The notes beneath the pieces are model-generated. The model was not told where the DNA came from and did no database searches. It saw only the letters and a list, made by a program, of their open reading frames with translations. A program made the position numbers and the translations under genes. A stretch of DNA of 64,000 nt from Mycolicibacterium aurum (lineage in GTDB: Bacteria > Actinomycetota > Actinomycetes > Mycobacteriales > Mycobacteriaceae): contig LT549889.1 of assembly GCA_900078775.1 (NCBI GenBank), positions 4,402,001 through 4,466,000 of the forward strand, in the 5' to 3' direction. How positions within the stretch are numbered: position 1 is the first letter of the stretch; every line of letters starts with the position of its first letter. Below are positions 9,693-18,178 of this stretch, piece after piece.

Positions 9693-10553
9693 TCAGTCGT
9701 TGGGGATCTTGAAGGGGCCCATGGCGCCGGCATCGACCACCATGGCGGTGCCGGTGACATAGCGGCTGACATCGGAGGCCAGGTACAGCACGGCGTTGCT
9801 GATGTCCTCGGGCTGCACGAACGGAATCGGCAGCGCGTTCATGCCCTTCAGCGCGGGGATCGAATCCTCCTGCGTGGCATCGTGTTTACCGCCCGAGAAG
9901 AGCGTGTTATAGGCATCGTTGTTGATCATCAGGGTGTCGACGTTGGTCGGGTTCACCGAGTTGACCCGGATCCAGTGCGGGGCCAACTCGCCGGCCAGGG
10001 TGCGCATCAGCCCGTTGGCGCCGTGCTTGGACGCGGCGTAGTGCCCGACGTTCAGTTCGGCGACCAGCCCGGAGATCGAACTGATGATGACGACCGATCC
10101 GCCCTGATTCTGCTCGATGAGATGCGGCACGGTCGCCTTGATGGTCTTCCAGACGCCGGTGAGGTTGGTATCCAGCTGATCCTGGAACTGCTCCTCGGAG
10201 ATCTCCCACATCGGGGCGATGTCGTTGACCGTCCCGGCATTGGCAACCACGACATCGAGTCGCCCCAGCTGCTTGACGCCCTCGTCGACAAAGGTTTTCA
10301 GGCCCTTCAAATCGCGGACATCGACCTGCCCGGCAACGATACGACGACCGGTCTCGCGCACCAACCGCACCGTCTCGTCCAGATCGGCCGGCGTGGACAT
10401 CGGATACGGCACGGTGTCGATCTGCTTGCAGATGTCGATGGCCAGGATGTCCGCACCCTGTTCGGCCAGCTTGATCGCGTGCGAACGGCCCTGCCCGCGG
10501 GCGGCGCCGGTGACGAACGCGACCTTTCCGGTCAGGTCCAACGGGTTGCTCAT
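9693..10553 (-). CDS. Short-chain dehydrogenase, carveol-dehydrogenase / mycofactocin-coupled type
   Basis: A 286-residue SDR. It has the cofactor motif GAARGQGRS (about residues 16-24), NAG, catalytic Ser in IISSISG, and Y-x3-K in YAASKHG. The GAARGQGRSHAIKLAEQGADILAIDIC start and the long insertion before the second strand (VPYPMSTPADLDETVRLV) are typical of the mycofactocin-coupled SDR subfamily, whose members hold NAD non-exchangeably and pass electrons to mycofactocin. That assignment is by family resemblance only. Start ATG 10553 is preceded by AGGAG. It is divergent from a second SDR, with operator E just upstream. It likely oxidises an alcohol formed in the pathway. Confidence 0.9.
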   Translation of the reverse strand: MSNPLDLTGKVAFVTGAARGQGRSHAIKLAEQGADILAIDICKQIDTVPYPMSTPADLDETVRLVRETGRRIVAGQVDVRDLKGLKTFVDEGVKQLGRLDVVVANAGTVNDIAPMWEISEEQFQDQLDTNLTGVWKTIKATVPHLIEQNQGGSVVIISSISGLVAELNVGHYAASKHGANGLMRTLAGELAPHWIRVNSVNPTNVDTLMINNDAYNTLFSGGKHDATQEDSIPALKGMNALPIPFVQPEDISNAVLYLASDVSRYVTGTAMVVDAGAMGPFKIPND

Positions 10554-10571
10554 GTCGCTCCTACCTGCCTT

Positions 10572-10589
10572 TTCCCACATTTGTAGGAA
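10572..10589. promoter_or_regulatory. Operator copy E (TTCCCAC-ATTT-GTAGGAA)
   Basis: Right arm GTAGGAA is intact and the left arm has one mismatch to TTYCTAC. It lies 19 nt upstream of the minus-strand dehydrogenase start, a position suited to repression. Confidence 0.7.
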
Positions 10590-10753
10590 TTTAGTGCACG
10601 GTACGGATACCCGCCGCCGCTGTCAATGGCTTCCCGAAAAGTTGGAATCCGGCTGTTGGCCAACAGTATTACGTTCATGTGAACCAGCGCCCGCCGATTC
10701 GGCGCCCCGTTGACACTCGCGCCGATCCGTGGTTATTGTCGGCTGGATCACAC

Positions 10754-10771
10754 TTTCTACATTTGTCCACA
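10754..10771. promoter_or_regulatory. Operator copy F (TTTCTAC-ATTT-GTCCACA)
   Basis: Left arm TTTCTAC and centre ATTT-GT match copies A and E, while the right arm is diverged. It lies 111 nt upstream of the plus-strand dehydrogenase, which probably leads the operon with the EutH-like transporter. Confidence 0.6.
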
Positions 10772-10881
10772 TTCGGGTCGCGGCACCGGCCATCCGCTGG
10801 CAGCATTCCCGGATATCCGAAGCGGACGGTCACCGACAGGCCGTGGCGCACTGGACATCACAGAGATAAGGAACACCCAGC

Positions 10882-11652
10882 ATGACGACTCCTCGCCGAC
10901 TTGTCGGACGCATCGCACTGATCACCGGTGGCAGCAACGGCCAGGGCGCCGCCCACACCCGCCGGCTCGCCCAGGAAGGTGCCATCGTCTATTTCTCCGA
11001 CGTCGACACCAAGACCGGCTCCGCGCTGGAGGCGTCGCTGCGCGCAGAGGGCCTCGACGTGCATTTCCGCAAGCAGGATGTCGGCAGTTACGCGCACTGG
11101 CAGGAGATCGTCTCCGAGATCGACGCTGATCACGGGCGGCTGGACATCCTGGTCAACAACGCCGGCATCCTGGACCTGTTCACCGCCGAGGACGCCACCG
11201 AGGCTTCCTGGGACCGCACCCTGGGCATCAACACCAAGAGCATCTTCCTGGCGTTCAAGGCAACCCTGCCGCTGCTGCGCAAGAGCGAGCACGCCTCGGT
11301 CATCAACACCTCCAGCATCTTCGGCCTGGTGGGCGCCGACGGCTACCTCGCCTACGTCGCTTCCAAGGGCGCGGTGACCACCATGACCAAGTCGCTGGCG
11401 GTGACGTACGGCCGAGAAGGCATCCGGGTCAACAGCATTCATCCCGGTTACATCGACACCCCCATGCTCCGCGAAGAGCTGGCCGGCCTTCCGGAGGGAT
11501 CGGCCGATGCCATCGTGGCGACCATCCCGCTACAGCGTTTCGCCGACGGCGACGAGATCGCGCCTTCGGTCGCCTTCCTGGCCTCCGACGATGCCTCCTA
11601 CATCACCGGCGCCGAACTGATCATCGACGGCGGGCACCTGGCCGGCCGCTGA
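10882..11652 (+). CDS. Short-chain dehydrogenase/reductase
   Basis: A 256-residue classical SDR. Glycine motif TGGSNGQG (about residues 15-22), NNAG in LDILVNNAGIL, catalytic Ser in NTSSIFG and Tyr-x3-Lys in YVASKGA; the C-terminus has the usual ITGAELIIDGG. It probably oxidises a hydroxyl group or reduces a ketone in the pathway. AAGGA precedes the ATG. The EutH-like gene starts 51 nt downstream on the same strand without an operator copy between them, so the two are probably co-transcribed from the promoter with operator F. Confidence 0.9.
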   Translation: MTTPRRLVGRIALITGGSNGQGAAHTRRLAQEGAIVYFSDVDTKTGSALEASLRAEGLDVHFRKQDVGSYAHWQEIVSEIDADHGRLDILVNNAGILDLFTAEDATEASWDRTLGINTKSIFLAFKATLPLLRKSEHASVINTSSIFGLVGADGYLAYVASKGAVTTMTKSLAVTYGREGIRVNSIHPGYIDTPMLREELAGLPEGSADAIVATIPLQRFADGDEIAPSVAFLASDDASYITGAELIIDGGHLAGR

Positions 11653-11703
11653 GTTCACAGGAAACTCCGGCACACTACTTCCGAATTGAGAGGGTGATTT
11701 ACC

Positions 11704-12954
11704 TTGGAACTCGTAGGACAGATCATCGTATGGATCATGATGGGATTCATGGTGCTCGGCGCGGGCGCCTACATCCTTCGTCCGGAGTCCCCGCTTGCGG
11801 GCGAATTCCGGGACGGCATCTACACCATCGGCCAGATCTTCATCCCGGTGGCCGGCATGATGGGCATCATTCCGCTGCTGGTACCGATGATCGACAAGTT
11901 CATCGGCCCCATCTACGAGTGGCTGCATTCAGACCCGGCGATCGCCGTCAGCACCTTCCTGCCCAGCGACCAGGGCGCCTACGCGTTGTCGCTGGAGGTC
12001 ACCAACAGTCACGCGGCCTGGATCCTGGCCTTCACCGTCAGCCTGACCGCCGGCGCGGTGATCGCCTTCTCCATCCCCGTCGGCCTGGCCATGCTGGACA
12101 AGAAGGATCACAAGTACATGGCGCTGGGCACCATGTGCGGTCTGCTGGCGATCCCGTTCACCTCGCTGATCATGGCGCTGCTGCTGATGCAGAGCGGTGT
12201 GCTGCTGCGTGAGGGCATCGACACCTCCGGCCCGGGCACCAAGCCGTTCGACCTGTCCTTCGGCGAGGTGCTCCTCAACCTGATTCCGCTGGTCATCATC
12301 ATGGTGGCGCTGGCCCTGGCACTGAAGTTCTTCACCGACTTCATGGTCAAGGCGTTCCTGGTGTTCGGCAAGGTCATCCTGATCGTCACCACCGTCTCGA
12401 TGACGGCCAACGTGGTCGAGTACTTCACCGGCGTGTTCACGATGATCTTCGGTTCGTTCCCGCTGGCACCGTTCATCGCCGACGCCGAGGACCAGTTCCG
12501 GGCGCTCGAGGTCGTGGGCTACATCGGCGTCATGCTGGCCGGTGCCTTCCCGATGGTCTACGCCATCCGCACGGGTCTGGCCAGGCCACTGCAGGCGGTC
12601 GGCGACCGTTTCGGGGTCTCCGAAGCCGGCATGACCGGTTTCCTGGCCGGCGCGACCAACGTCCTCGCGCTGTTCCGGGTGGTTCCGCTGATGCCGCCAC
12701 GCGACCGGGTACTGACCATCGCCTTCTCGGTGTGTGCGGCCTTCGCCATCGGCGACTACCTGGCATTCACTGCCAACTTCCAGCCGAACATGATCGTCCC
12801 GATGATCATCGGCAAGCTCGCCGGTGGCGCCATTGCGGTGGCCATCGCGATCTGGCTGGCGGTGCCCTACCTGAAGCGGTTCGAACAGGATGACGCCGAC
12901 GAGATCGAGACGGACAAGGACAAGGACAAGGACGGGGACCCGGCCCTCGCCTGA
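11704..12954 (+). CDS. EutH-like (ethanolamine transporter family) permease
   Basis: A 416-residue polytopic membrane protein starting at TTG after GAGAGGGTGA. It resembles EutH along its length: the N-terminal VGQIIVWIMMGFMVLGA helix, VAGMMGIIPLLVPMIDKFIGPIYEWL, FSIPVGLAMLDKKDHKYMALGTMCGLLAIPF, then FAIGDYLAFTANFQPNMIVPMIIGKLAGG. About ten to eleven hydrophobic segments are visible. EutH carries ethanolamine into cells that metabolise it with EutBC. No eut enzyme or microcompartment gene is in this window, so the substrate here is probably another small amino alcohol or related polar compound. The C-terminus is an acidic, Asp/Lys-rich tail (DADEIETDKDKDKDGD). Confidence 0.82.
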   Translation: MELVGQIIVWIMMGFMVLGAGAYILRPESPLAGEFRDGIYTIGQIFIPVAGMMGIIPLLVPMIDKFIGPIYEWLHSDPAIAVSTFLPSDQGAYALSLEVTNSHAAWILAFTVSLTAGAVIAFSIPVGLAMLDKKDHKYMALGTMCGLLAIPFTSLIMALLLMQSGVLLREGIDTSGPGTKPFDLSFGEVLLNLIPLVIIMVALALALKFFTDFMVKAFLVFGKVILIVTTVSMTANVVEYFTGVFTMIFGSFPLAPFIADAEDQFRALEVVGYIGVMLAGAFPMVYAIRTGLARPLQAVGDRFGVSEAGMTGFLAGATNVLALFRVVPLMPPRDRVLTIAFSVCAAFAIGDYLAFTANFQPNMIVPMIIGKLAGGAIAVAIAIWLAVPYLKRFEQDDADEIETDKDKDKDGDPALA

Positions 12955-12966
12955 CGCCCCGTCCGA

Positions 12967-13590
12967 TCAATCTTCGGGTCGGTGCACCCTCTTCCGGACA
13001 CACCGGAGGAAGTGCACCGACCCGAAGACGCGCAGGCGCCGGGACCCTGTTTCGGCCACCTCGAAGCCGCGGTTTCGCGCCATATCGGCCAATCTCTGCG
13101 CCTGCACATCGGCGATGTGCAGGCGCCCGCCTGGTTTGAGCACCCGAAACGACTCTGCGAGTGCGGCTTCCCGGGCATCGGGACCGAGGTGGTGCAGCAT
13201 CAACGACGACACCACCAGGTCGAAGGACGCGTCCCGGTGCGGAAGGTGCTGGGCATAGCACCGTTGGAAACGGACACCGGCCAGGCCGGCGGTCTTGTCC
13301 CGGGCCCGGCGTAGCGCACGCGGATCCGGGTCGGTGGCGAGGACGTTCACCGCCACCCCGGTGCGCGCCAGTTCACGAGTGAGGTTACCGGTGCCGCAAC
13401 CGATTTCGAGGATACGGGCACCCGGGATGAGTTCGGCCTGGTCGACCAGCGCCCGATACACCGCCCGAGCGCCGATGATCCGGGTGAACAGGTCGTAGCC
13501 GGGCAGCAGCACGTCGTGCCCGGCGGCCGGCAGGTAGTCGTGGGTGTTGCCCATCCGACCGGTGACCGGATCCTGATGATCTGTACTCAT
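12967..13590 (-). CDS. SAM-dependent methyltransferase (class I)
   Basis: A 207-residue protein with the SAM-binding motif ILEIGCGTGNLTRELA, then LATDPDPRALRRAR, FDLVVSSLMLHHLGPDAREAALAESFRVLKPGGRLHIADV, as in Methyltransf_11/UbiE-type enzymes. The substrate cannot be told. Start ATG 13590 (MSTDHQDPVTG) is used. The AraC gene starts 70 nt away in the opposite direction, suggesting paired control. The last 20 codons are spanned by a large inverted repeat (12972-13027) that probably also terminates the upstream EutH-like gene. Confidence 0.88.
   Translation of the reverse strand: MSTDHQDPVTGRMGNTHDYLPAAGHDVLLPGYDLFTRIIGARAVYRALVDQAELIPGARILEIGCGTGNLTRELARTGVAVNVLATDPDPRALRRARDKTAGLAGVRFQRCYAQHLPHRDASFDLVVSSLMLHHLGPDAREAALAESFRVLKPGGRLHIADVQAQRLADMARNRGFEVAETGSRRLRVFGSVHFLRCVRKRVHRPED
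12972..13027. terminator. Large inverted repeat, candidate bidirectional terminator
   Basis: CTTCGGGTCGGTGCAC (12972-12987) is exactly reverse-complementary to 13012-13027, a 16-bp perfect stem. The 24-nt loop contains a smaller dyad (TCCGG-ACACA-CCGGA). It lies 18 nt past the EutH-like stop and within the 3' end of the methyltransferase coding sequence. Confidence 0.6.
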
Positions 13591-13659
13591 GCGTCCATGC
13601 TGGCGCTGCCGCCGGCTGAGGTGTTGGCCGATTTTCGGCGGTAGTGGGATGATCTTCAG

Positions 13660-14517
13660 GTGTCGACGGCGGCGCCTGCCCGGCTGGTCCGACACCGTGG
13701 CGGCGCCCCGGTGTACGACTACCCCGTCGGCCTCGACGCCGCGCCGGTCTCGGTGCTGAGGTTGCATCCCGGCCCGCCCGACACGCGACCTCACATCCAC
13801 GACTTTCCGGTGCTGGTCTACCTCCCCGCTCGCGGGACCGTGTACGTGGTCGCAGCAGGTGAAGTCGTCGACCCCGCACGGCTCGGGGACAGCACAGACG
13901 GTGTCGGTGTGTACTTCGACCCGGCCGCCCTCGATGCGGCGGCACGGTCACCGTGGCCGGCCTGGCGGTCTCACCCACTGCTGTTCCCGTTCCTGCACCG
14001 GCACCGCGGGGGGCTGCTGCAGTTGCACGTCTCCGCGGCGCGGATCCTCTTCTGGGGCGATGTCATCGCCGCGCTCGAGCAGGAGCTGGCAACTCGTCAG
14101 GCCGGCTACCACCAGGCAGCGCTTGCCCACCTGACGCTGCTCCTGGTGGAACTGGCCCGGCTGGCCGACGATGTCGCCACGGATGTCCGTCGCGACGGCG
14201 GGGCACTGACCGCCGACGTCCTCGCAGTGATCGAACGACGGTTCGGCGAGACGCTGTCGCTGCGGGACGTCGCATCCGAACTCGGTCTCACACCTGGATA
14301 CCTGACCACCGTGATGCGTCGCCATACCGGACGCACCGTGCAGCAATGGATTCTCGAGCGACGGATGGCAGAGGCCCGTGCCCTGCTGTCAGAAACCGAC
14401 CTGCCGGTGGCCCAGGTCGCCCAACGGGTCGGCATCGTCGACCCCGGGTATTTCACCCGGGTGTTCGGTCGATTTCACGGCGCCCCGCCGCGACGGTGGC
14501 GGCTCAGAACAGCGTGA
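13660..14517 (+). CDS. AraC-family transcriptional regulator
   Basis: A 285-residue regulator with a cupin-like N-terminal sensor region (PHIHDFPVLVYLPARGTVYVVAAGEVVDP) and a C-terminal pair of helix-turn-helices (about residues 190-283): LSLRDVASELGLTPGYLTTVMRRHTGRTVQQWILERRMAEARALL, then LPVAQVAQRVGIVDPGYFTRVFGRFHGAPPRRW. It starts at GTG with no strong ribosome site. It is divergent from the methyltransferase, which it probably controls. Its 3' end overlaps the converging exonuclease gene by 14 bp. Confidence 0.88.
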   Translation: MSTAAPARLVRHRGGAPVYDYPVGLDAAPVSVLRLHPGPPDTRPHIHDFPVLVYLPARGTVYVVAAGEVVDPARLGDSTDGVGVYFDPAALDAAARSPWPAWRSHPLLFPFLHRHRGGLLQLHVSAARILFWGDVIAALEQELATRQAGYHQAALAHLTLLLVELARLADDVATDVRRDGGALTADVLAVIERRFGETLSLRDVASELGLTPGYLTTVMRRHTGRTVQQWILERRMAEARALLSETDLPVAQVAQRVGIVDPGYFTRVFGRFHGAPPRRWRLRTA

Positions 14518-15493
14518 ACTGGTCGCCGTCACCGGTGGTGTCGACGAACTCCTCCATGTCGGTGCCGCCGACCACCCGCTCGATCAGCGTCATGAACTCG
14601 GCGTCGCCGACCAGCGGGATGCCCTGCTCGACGGCGTGATAGCCCTTGCCCTGATCGGGTGCCGGCTCGTTGCAGATCACCAGCGAGGTCTGTTGGTCGA
14701 CGGTCTCGGCGTAGCCCAGCCCGGCGTGCAGAATGCGCTCGATGACCTCTTCGTGGGTGTGCGTCATCTCGGCCGACAACGCCACCCGCATGCCCTGCAC
14801 GAGCGGTTGCCCCGGGCGGTAGAGACCCGGATTCTGGTATTCGCACGGCAGCCGCGCCGCCAGCACCTTCAGTGGACGCAGCTCGTCGTGGGTCACCCGG
14901 CCGTTGGGCCATATCCGGCGGCTCACCGACCGAATCGGCAACCACGCCTTACGTTCCCGGGCCGCGATCAACGCGGGCTTGAGGATCTGGGTGAGCACGA
15001 GAGCGTCGTCCAGCGCGTCATGCGGACGCAGCTGGGTGGCACCGTAATGCCGGGCCAGCGTCTCCAGACGCAGGTTCTCGGTGCCCAGGTTCAGCCTGCG
15101 GGCCAGCTCGACCGTGCACATCACGGTGTCGACGGGCAGCTGCGCGCCCACCAGTTCGGCCTCCGCGGCCAGGAACGCGTAATCGAAGCCGACGTTGTGG
15201 GCGACCAGCGTCCGGCCGTGCAGCACCTCCATCAGCTGGGATGCGATATCGCCGAAGGTGGGCTGGCCGTCCAGCATCTCGGGGGTCAACCCGTGCACAT
15301 GCGTGGGGCCTGGATCCACGCCCGGGTTGAGCAGGGAGGACACGCTCTGCTCGATGCTGCCGTCGTCACTGACGGCCAGCGCGGCGACGCTCACCACCCG
15401 TGCCTGGCCCGGCCGGAAACCCGTCGTCTCCACATCGACGACGGCCCATCCGGCGCCCGCCTCGGCCGACGGGCGGCCCCAGCACTGGCTCAT
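14504..15493 (-). CDS. dnaQ: DnaQ-like exonuclease with C-terminal BRCT-like region
   Basis: A 329-residue protein. The DEDDh 3'-5' exonuclease domain occupies about residues 15-180, with AVVDVETTGF (DxE), HNVGFDYAFL, and HDALDDALV as the third motif. The C-terminal part (about 225-310, LVQGMRVALSAEMTHTHEEVIERILHAGLG ... SLVICNEP) fits a BRCT domain. Its length and position between leuA and murT match Rv3711c of M. tuberculosis. Proofreading in mycobacteria is mainly done by the PHP domain of DnaE1, so this is likely an accessory or repair exonuclease. Start ATG 15493 gives the family length. Confidence 0.92.
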   Translation of the reverse strand: MSQCWGRPSAEAGAGWAVVDVETTGFRPGQARVVSVAALAVSDDGSIEQSVSSLLNPGVDPGPTHVHGLTPEMLDGQPTFGDIASQLMEVLHGRTLVAHNVGFDYAFLAAEAELVGAQLPVDTVMCTVELARRLNLGTENLRLETLARHYGATQLRPHDALDDALVLTQILKPALIAARERKAWLPIRSVSRRIWPNGRVTHDELRPLKVLAARLPCEYQNPGLYRPGQPLVQGMRVALSAEMTHTHEEVIERILHAGLGYAETVDQQTSLVICNEPAPDQGKGYHAVEQGIPLVGDAEFMTLIERVVGGTDMEEFVDTTGDGDQFTLF

Positions 15494-15566
15494 ATTCCGA
15501 GGATGGCACGGGGGTCTGACAACACCGAATCGCATCGCCGCGTGTCGGGCACCTAATATTCGCAGC

Positions 15567-16811
15567 ATGGGCGATGACCGCGGCGACCGAGGGCTGACGC
15601 TGCGGGGTCGGCTCGCGCTGGGTGCCGGCGCGGCAGCCCGCTGGGCCTCCCGGGTCACCGGGCGCGGGGCCGGCGCGATGATCGGCGGCCTGGTCGCCAT
15701 GACGATCGACAAGTCCGTCCTCGGCCAGCTCGGTGCGGGCCGCCGGACCGTCGTCGTGACCGGCACGAACGGCAAGTCCACCACCACCCGGATGACCGCC
15801 GCGGCGCTGCAGACCCTCGGCCCGGTCGCCAGCAACAGCGAGGGCGCCAATATGGACGCCGGGTTGGTCGCGGCGCTGGCCGCGGCCCGCAAGGCCGATC
15901 TGGCGGCGCTGGAAGTCGACGAGATGCACGTGCCGCACGTCAGCGACGCGGTGTCGCCGTCGGTGATCGTGCTGCTCAATCTGTCCCGTGATCAGCTCGA
16001 CCGGGTCGGTGAGATCAATCACATCGAACGCACACTCCGGGCGGGACTGGCCCGGCACCCCGGGGCTGTGGTGATCGCCAACTGTGACGATGTGCTGGTG
16101 ACCTCGGCCGCCTACGACTGCCCCAATGTGGTGTGGGTGGCCGCCGGCGGCAGCTGGGCCGGCGATTCGGTGAGCTGCCCGCGGTCCGGTGAGATCATCG
16201 TCCGGGACGGCAACCACTGGTATTCCACCGGCTGCGATTTCCGGCGCCCCACCCCGCAGTGGACTTACGATGACACCGAAATCCATGGTCCCGAAGGCTT
16301 TTCGGTACCGATGACGCTGGCCCTGCCCGGGGCGGTCAACCGTGGCAACGCCACCCAGGCCGTCGCCGCCGCCGTAGCCCTCGGCGCCGATCCGGCCGCG
16401 GCCGTCGCCGCCGTCTCGACCGTCGACGAGGTGGCCGGCCGGTACCGCACCGTGCGGGTGGGCGATCACACCGCCCGGCTGCTGCTGGCGAAGAACCCGG
16501 CCGGTTGGCAGGAGGCGCTGTCGATGATCGACAAAGATGCTGCGGGCGTTGTCATCTCGGTCAACGGCCAGGTTCCCGACGGGGAGGATCTGTCCTGGCT
16601 GTGGGATGTCCGGTTCGAGCACTTCGAACGGACCCAGGTGGTGGCTGCCGGGGAACGTGGTACCGATCTGGCGGTGCGCCTCGGATACGCCGGGGTGGAG
16701 CACACCCTGGTGCACGACACCGTCGCCGCCATCGCCTCCTGCCCACCGGGGCACGTCGAGGTGATCGCGAACTACACGGCGTTCCTGCAACTGAACAGGC
16801 GCATCTCGTGA
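15567..16811 (+). CDS. murT: Lipid II isoglutaminyl synthase, MurT subunit
   Basis: A 414-residue Mur-ligase-type ATPase. With GatD it amidates the alpha-carboxyl of D-Glu in lipid II, a peptidoglycan modification essential in mycobacteria. It has the P-loop VVVTGTNGKSTTTR, the Mur middle domain with SNSEGANMDAGL and EVDEMHVPHV, and a DUF1727 C-terminal domain (about residues 300-414) with WLWDVRFE carrying the expected catalytic Asp. The zinc-ribbon segment is degenerate here (SCPRSG and GCDF rather than two full CxxC pairs). It overlaps gatD by four bases (GTGA). Confidence 0.95.
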   Translation: MGDDRGDRGLTLRGRLALGAGAAARWASRVTGRGAGAMIGGLVAMTIDKSVLGQLGAGRRTVVVTGTNGKSTTTRMTAAALQTLGPVASNSEGANMDAGLVAALAAARKADLAALEVDEMHVPHVSDAVSPSVIVLLNLSRDQLDRVGEINHIERTLRAGLARHPGAVVIANCDDVLVTSAAYDCPNVVWVAAGGSWAGDSVSCPRSGEIIVRDGNHWYSTGCDFRRPTPQWTYDDTEIHGPEGFSVPMTLALPGAVNRGNATQAVAAAVALGADPAAAVAAVSTVDEVAGRYRTVRVGDHTARLLLAKNPAGWQEALSMIDKDAAGVVISVNGQVPDGEDLSWLWDVRFEHFERTQVVAAGERGTDLAVRLGYAGVEHTLVHDTVAAIASCPPGHVEVIANYTAFLQLNRRIS

Positions 16812-17515
16812 CCGTCCGGATCGGGTTGGTGCTGCCCGACGTGATGGGCACCTACGGTGACAGCGGCAACGCGGTGGTGCTGCGACAGCGGTTGCGGCTG
16901 CGCGGAATCGATGCCGAGATCGTCGAGATCACGCTGTCCGACCCAGTGCCCGACTCGCTGGACATCTACACCCTCGGCGGCGCCGAGGACTATGCGCAAC
17001 GGCTGGCCACCAAGCATCTGATCCGCTACCCGGGCCTGCAGCGCGCGGCCGTGCGCGGTGCCCCGGTGCTGGCCATCTGCGCAGCCATCCAGGTGCTCGG
17101 CCATTGGTATGAGACGTCCGCCGGCGAGCGCGTCGACGGTGTCGGCCTGCTCGATGTGACGACCGCACCGCAGGACACCCGCACCATCGGTGAGGTGGCC
17201 TCCACTCCGCTGCTGCCCGGGCTCTCCCAGCCGCTCACCGGATTCGAGAATCACCGCGGCGGAACGGTTCTCGGCACCGACGCCACTCCGTTGGGGGCGG
17301 TCACCAAGGGCGCGGGCAACCGCGCCGGGGACGGTTACGACGGTGCGGTGCAGGGCAACGTGGTGGCCACCTACCTGCACGGGCCGTGCCTGGCCCGCAA
17401 CCCGGAGTTGGCCGATCACCTGCTGTCCCAGGTGGTCGGCGACCTACCGCCGCTGGTACTGCCCGAGGTGGACCTGCTGCGCACCGAGCGCCTGGCCGCC
17501 CCGCGGCGGGTCTAG
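16808..17515 (+). CDS. gatD: Lipid II isoglutaminyl synthase, GatD glutaminase subunit
   Basis: A 235-residue class I glutamine amidotransferase (GATase_3 type). It releases ammonia from glutamine and channels it to MurT. Nucleophile Cys lies in VLAICAAIQVLG and the catalytic His in ATYLHGPCLARNPELADHLL; the N-terminus DVMGTYGDSGNAVVLRQRL is family-typical. It starts at GTG, overlapping the murT stop, so the two subunits are translationally coupled. Confidence 0.95.
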   Translation: MTVRIGLVLPDVMGTYGDSGNAVVLRQRLRLRGIDAEIVEITLSDPVPDSLDIYTLGGAEDYAQRLATKHLIRYPGLQRAAVRGAPVLAICAAIQVLGHWYETSAGERVDGVGLLDVTTAPQDTRTIGEVASTPLLPGLSQPLTGFENHRGGTVLGTDATPLGAVTKGAGNRAGDGYDGAVQGNVVATYLHGPCLARNPELADHLLSQVVGDLPPLVLPEVDLLRTERLAAPRRV

Positions 17516-17550
17516 GGTCGGTACACCTGGGCCACGTCAGGAAGGCCACC

Positions 17551-18162
17551 TCAGACCATGGCGCGGCGCCCGGCCAGGGCGCGGCCGAGGGTCAGTTCGT
17601 CGGCGAACTCCAGGTCGCCGCCCATCGGCAGGCCCGAGGCGATCCGGCTGACCGTCAGTCCGGGGATATCGCGCAGCATCCGCATCAGGTACGTCGCGGT
17701 CGCCTCACCCTCGGTGTTGGGGTCGGTCGCGATGATGACCTCAGCGACGTCCACCCCGTCGACCCGCTCCCCGATCCGGTTGAGCAGTTCACGGATGCGC
17801 AGCTGATCGGGTCCCACCCCGGACAGCGGGTCCAGGGCGCCCCCGAGTACGTGGTAGCGGCCGCGGAACTCGCGGGTGCGCTCCACCGCCTGGATGTCCT
17901 TGGGCTCCTCGACGACGCACACCAGCGAGGCGTCCCGGCGCGGGTCGTTGCAGATCCGGCAGCGCTCCTCGTCGGACACGTTGCCGCAGACCGCGCAGAA
18001 GGTGACGCCGTCACGAATCCGGCCGAGCACCGCGGTCAGCCGGTCGATGTCGGGGGGTTCCACCGACAACAGGTGGAACGCGATGCGCTGGGCGCTCTTG
18101 GGCCCGATCCCCGGCAGCTTGCCGAGCTCGTCGATGAGGTCCTGGACCGGTCCCTCAAACAT
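17551..18162 (-). CDS. recR: Recombination mediator RecR
   Basis: A 203-residue protein that works with RecO (and RecF) to load RecA on gapped DNA. It begins [32 protein letters not shown] (helix-hairpin-helix), followed by the four-Cys zinc finger [19 protein letters not shown] and a Toprim domain with [12 protein letters not shown] and [14 protein letters not shown]. It lies 16 nt after the ybaB-type gene, the usual pairing. Confidence 0.97.
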   Translation of the reverse strand: MFEGPVQDLIDELGKLPGIGPKSAQRIAFHLLSVEPPDIDRLTAVLGRIRDGVTFCAVCGNVSDEERCRICNDPRRDASLVCVVEEPKDIQAVERTREFRGRYHVLGGALDPLSGVGPDQLRIRELLNRIGERVDGVDVAEVIIATDPNTEGEATATYLMRMLRDIPGLTVSRIASGLPMGGDLEFADELTLGRALAGRRAMV

Positions 18163-18178
18163 TGCGGTACAAAGTCAG

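Larger units (their letters stand above)
10554..10881. promoter_or_regulatory. Divergent control region between the two dehydrogenases
   Basis: A 328-bp stretch with no credible ORF. It holds operator copies E (10572-10589) and F (10754-10771), one near each gene. Confidence 0.65.

Noticed and set aside
11653-11703. Cobalamin riboswitch or microcompartment genes near the EutH-like gene
   Set aside because: The 51-bp gap is too short for a riboswitch, and no shell protein or EutBC gene is present in the window.
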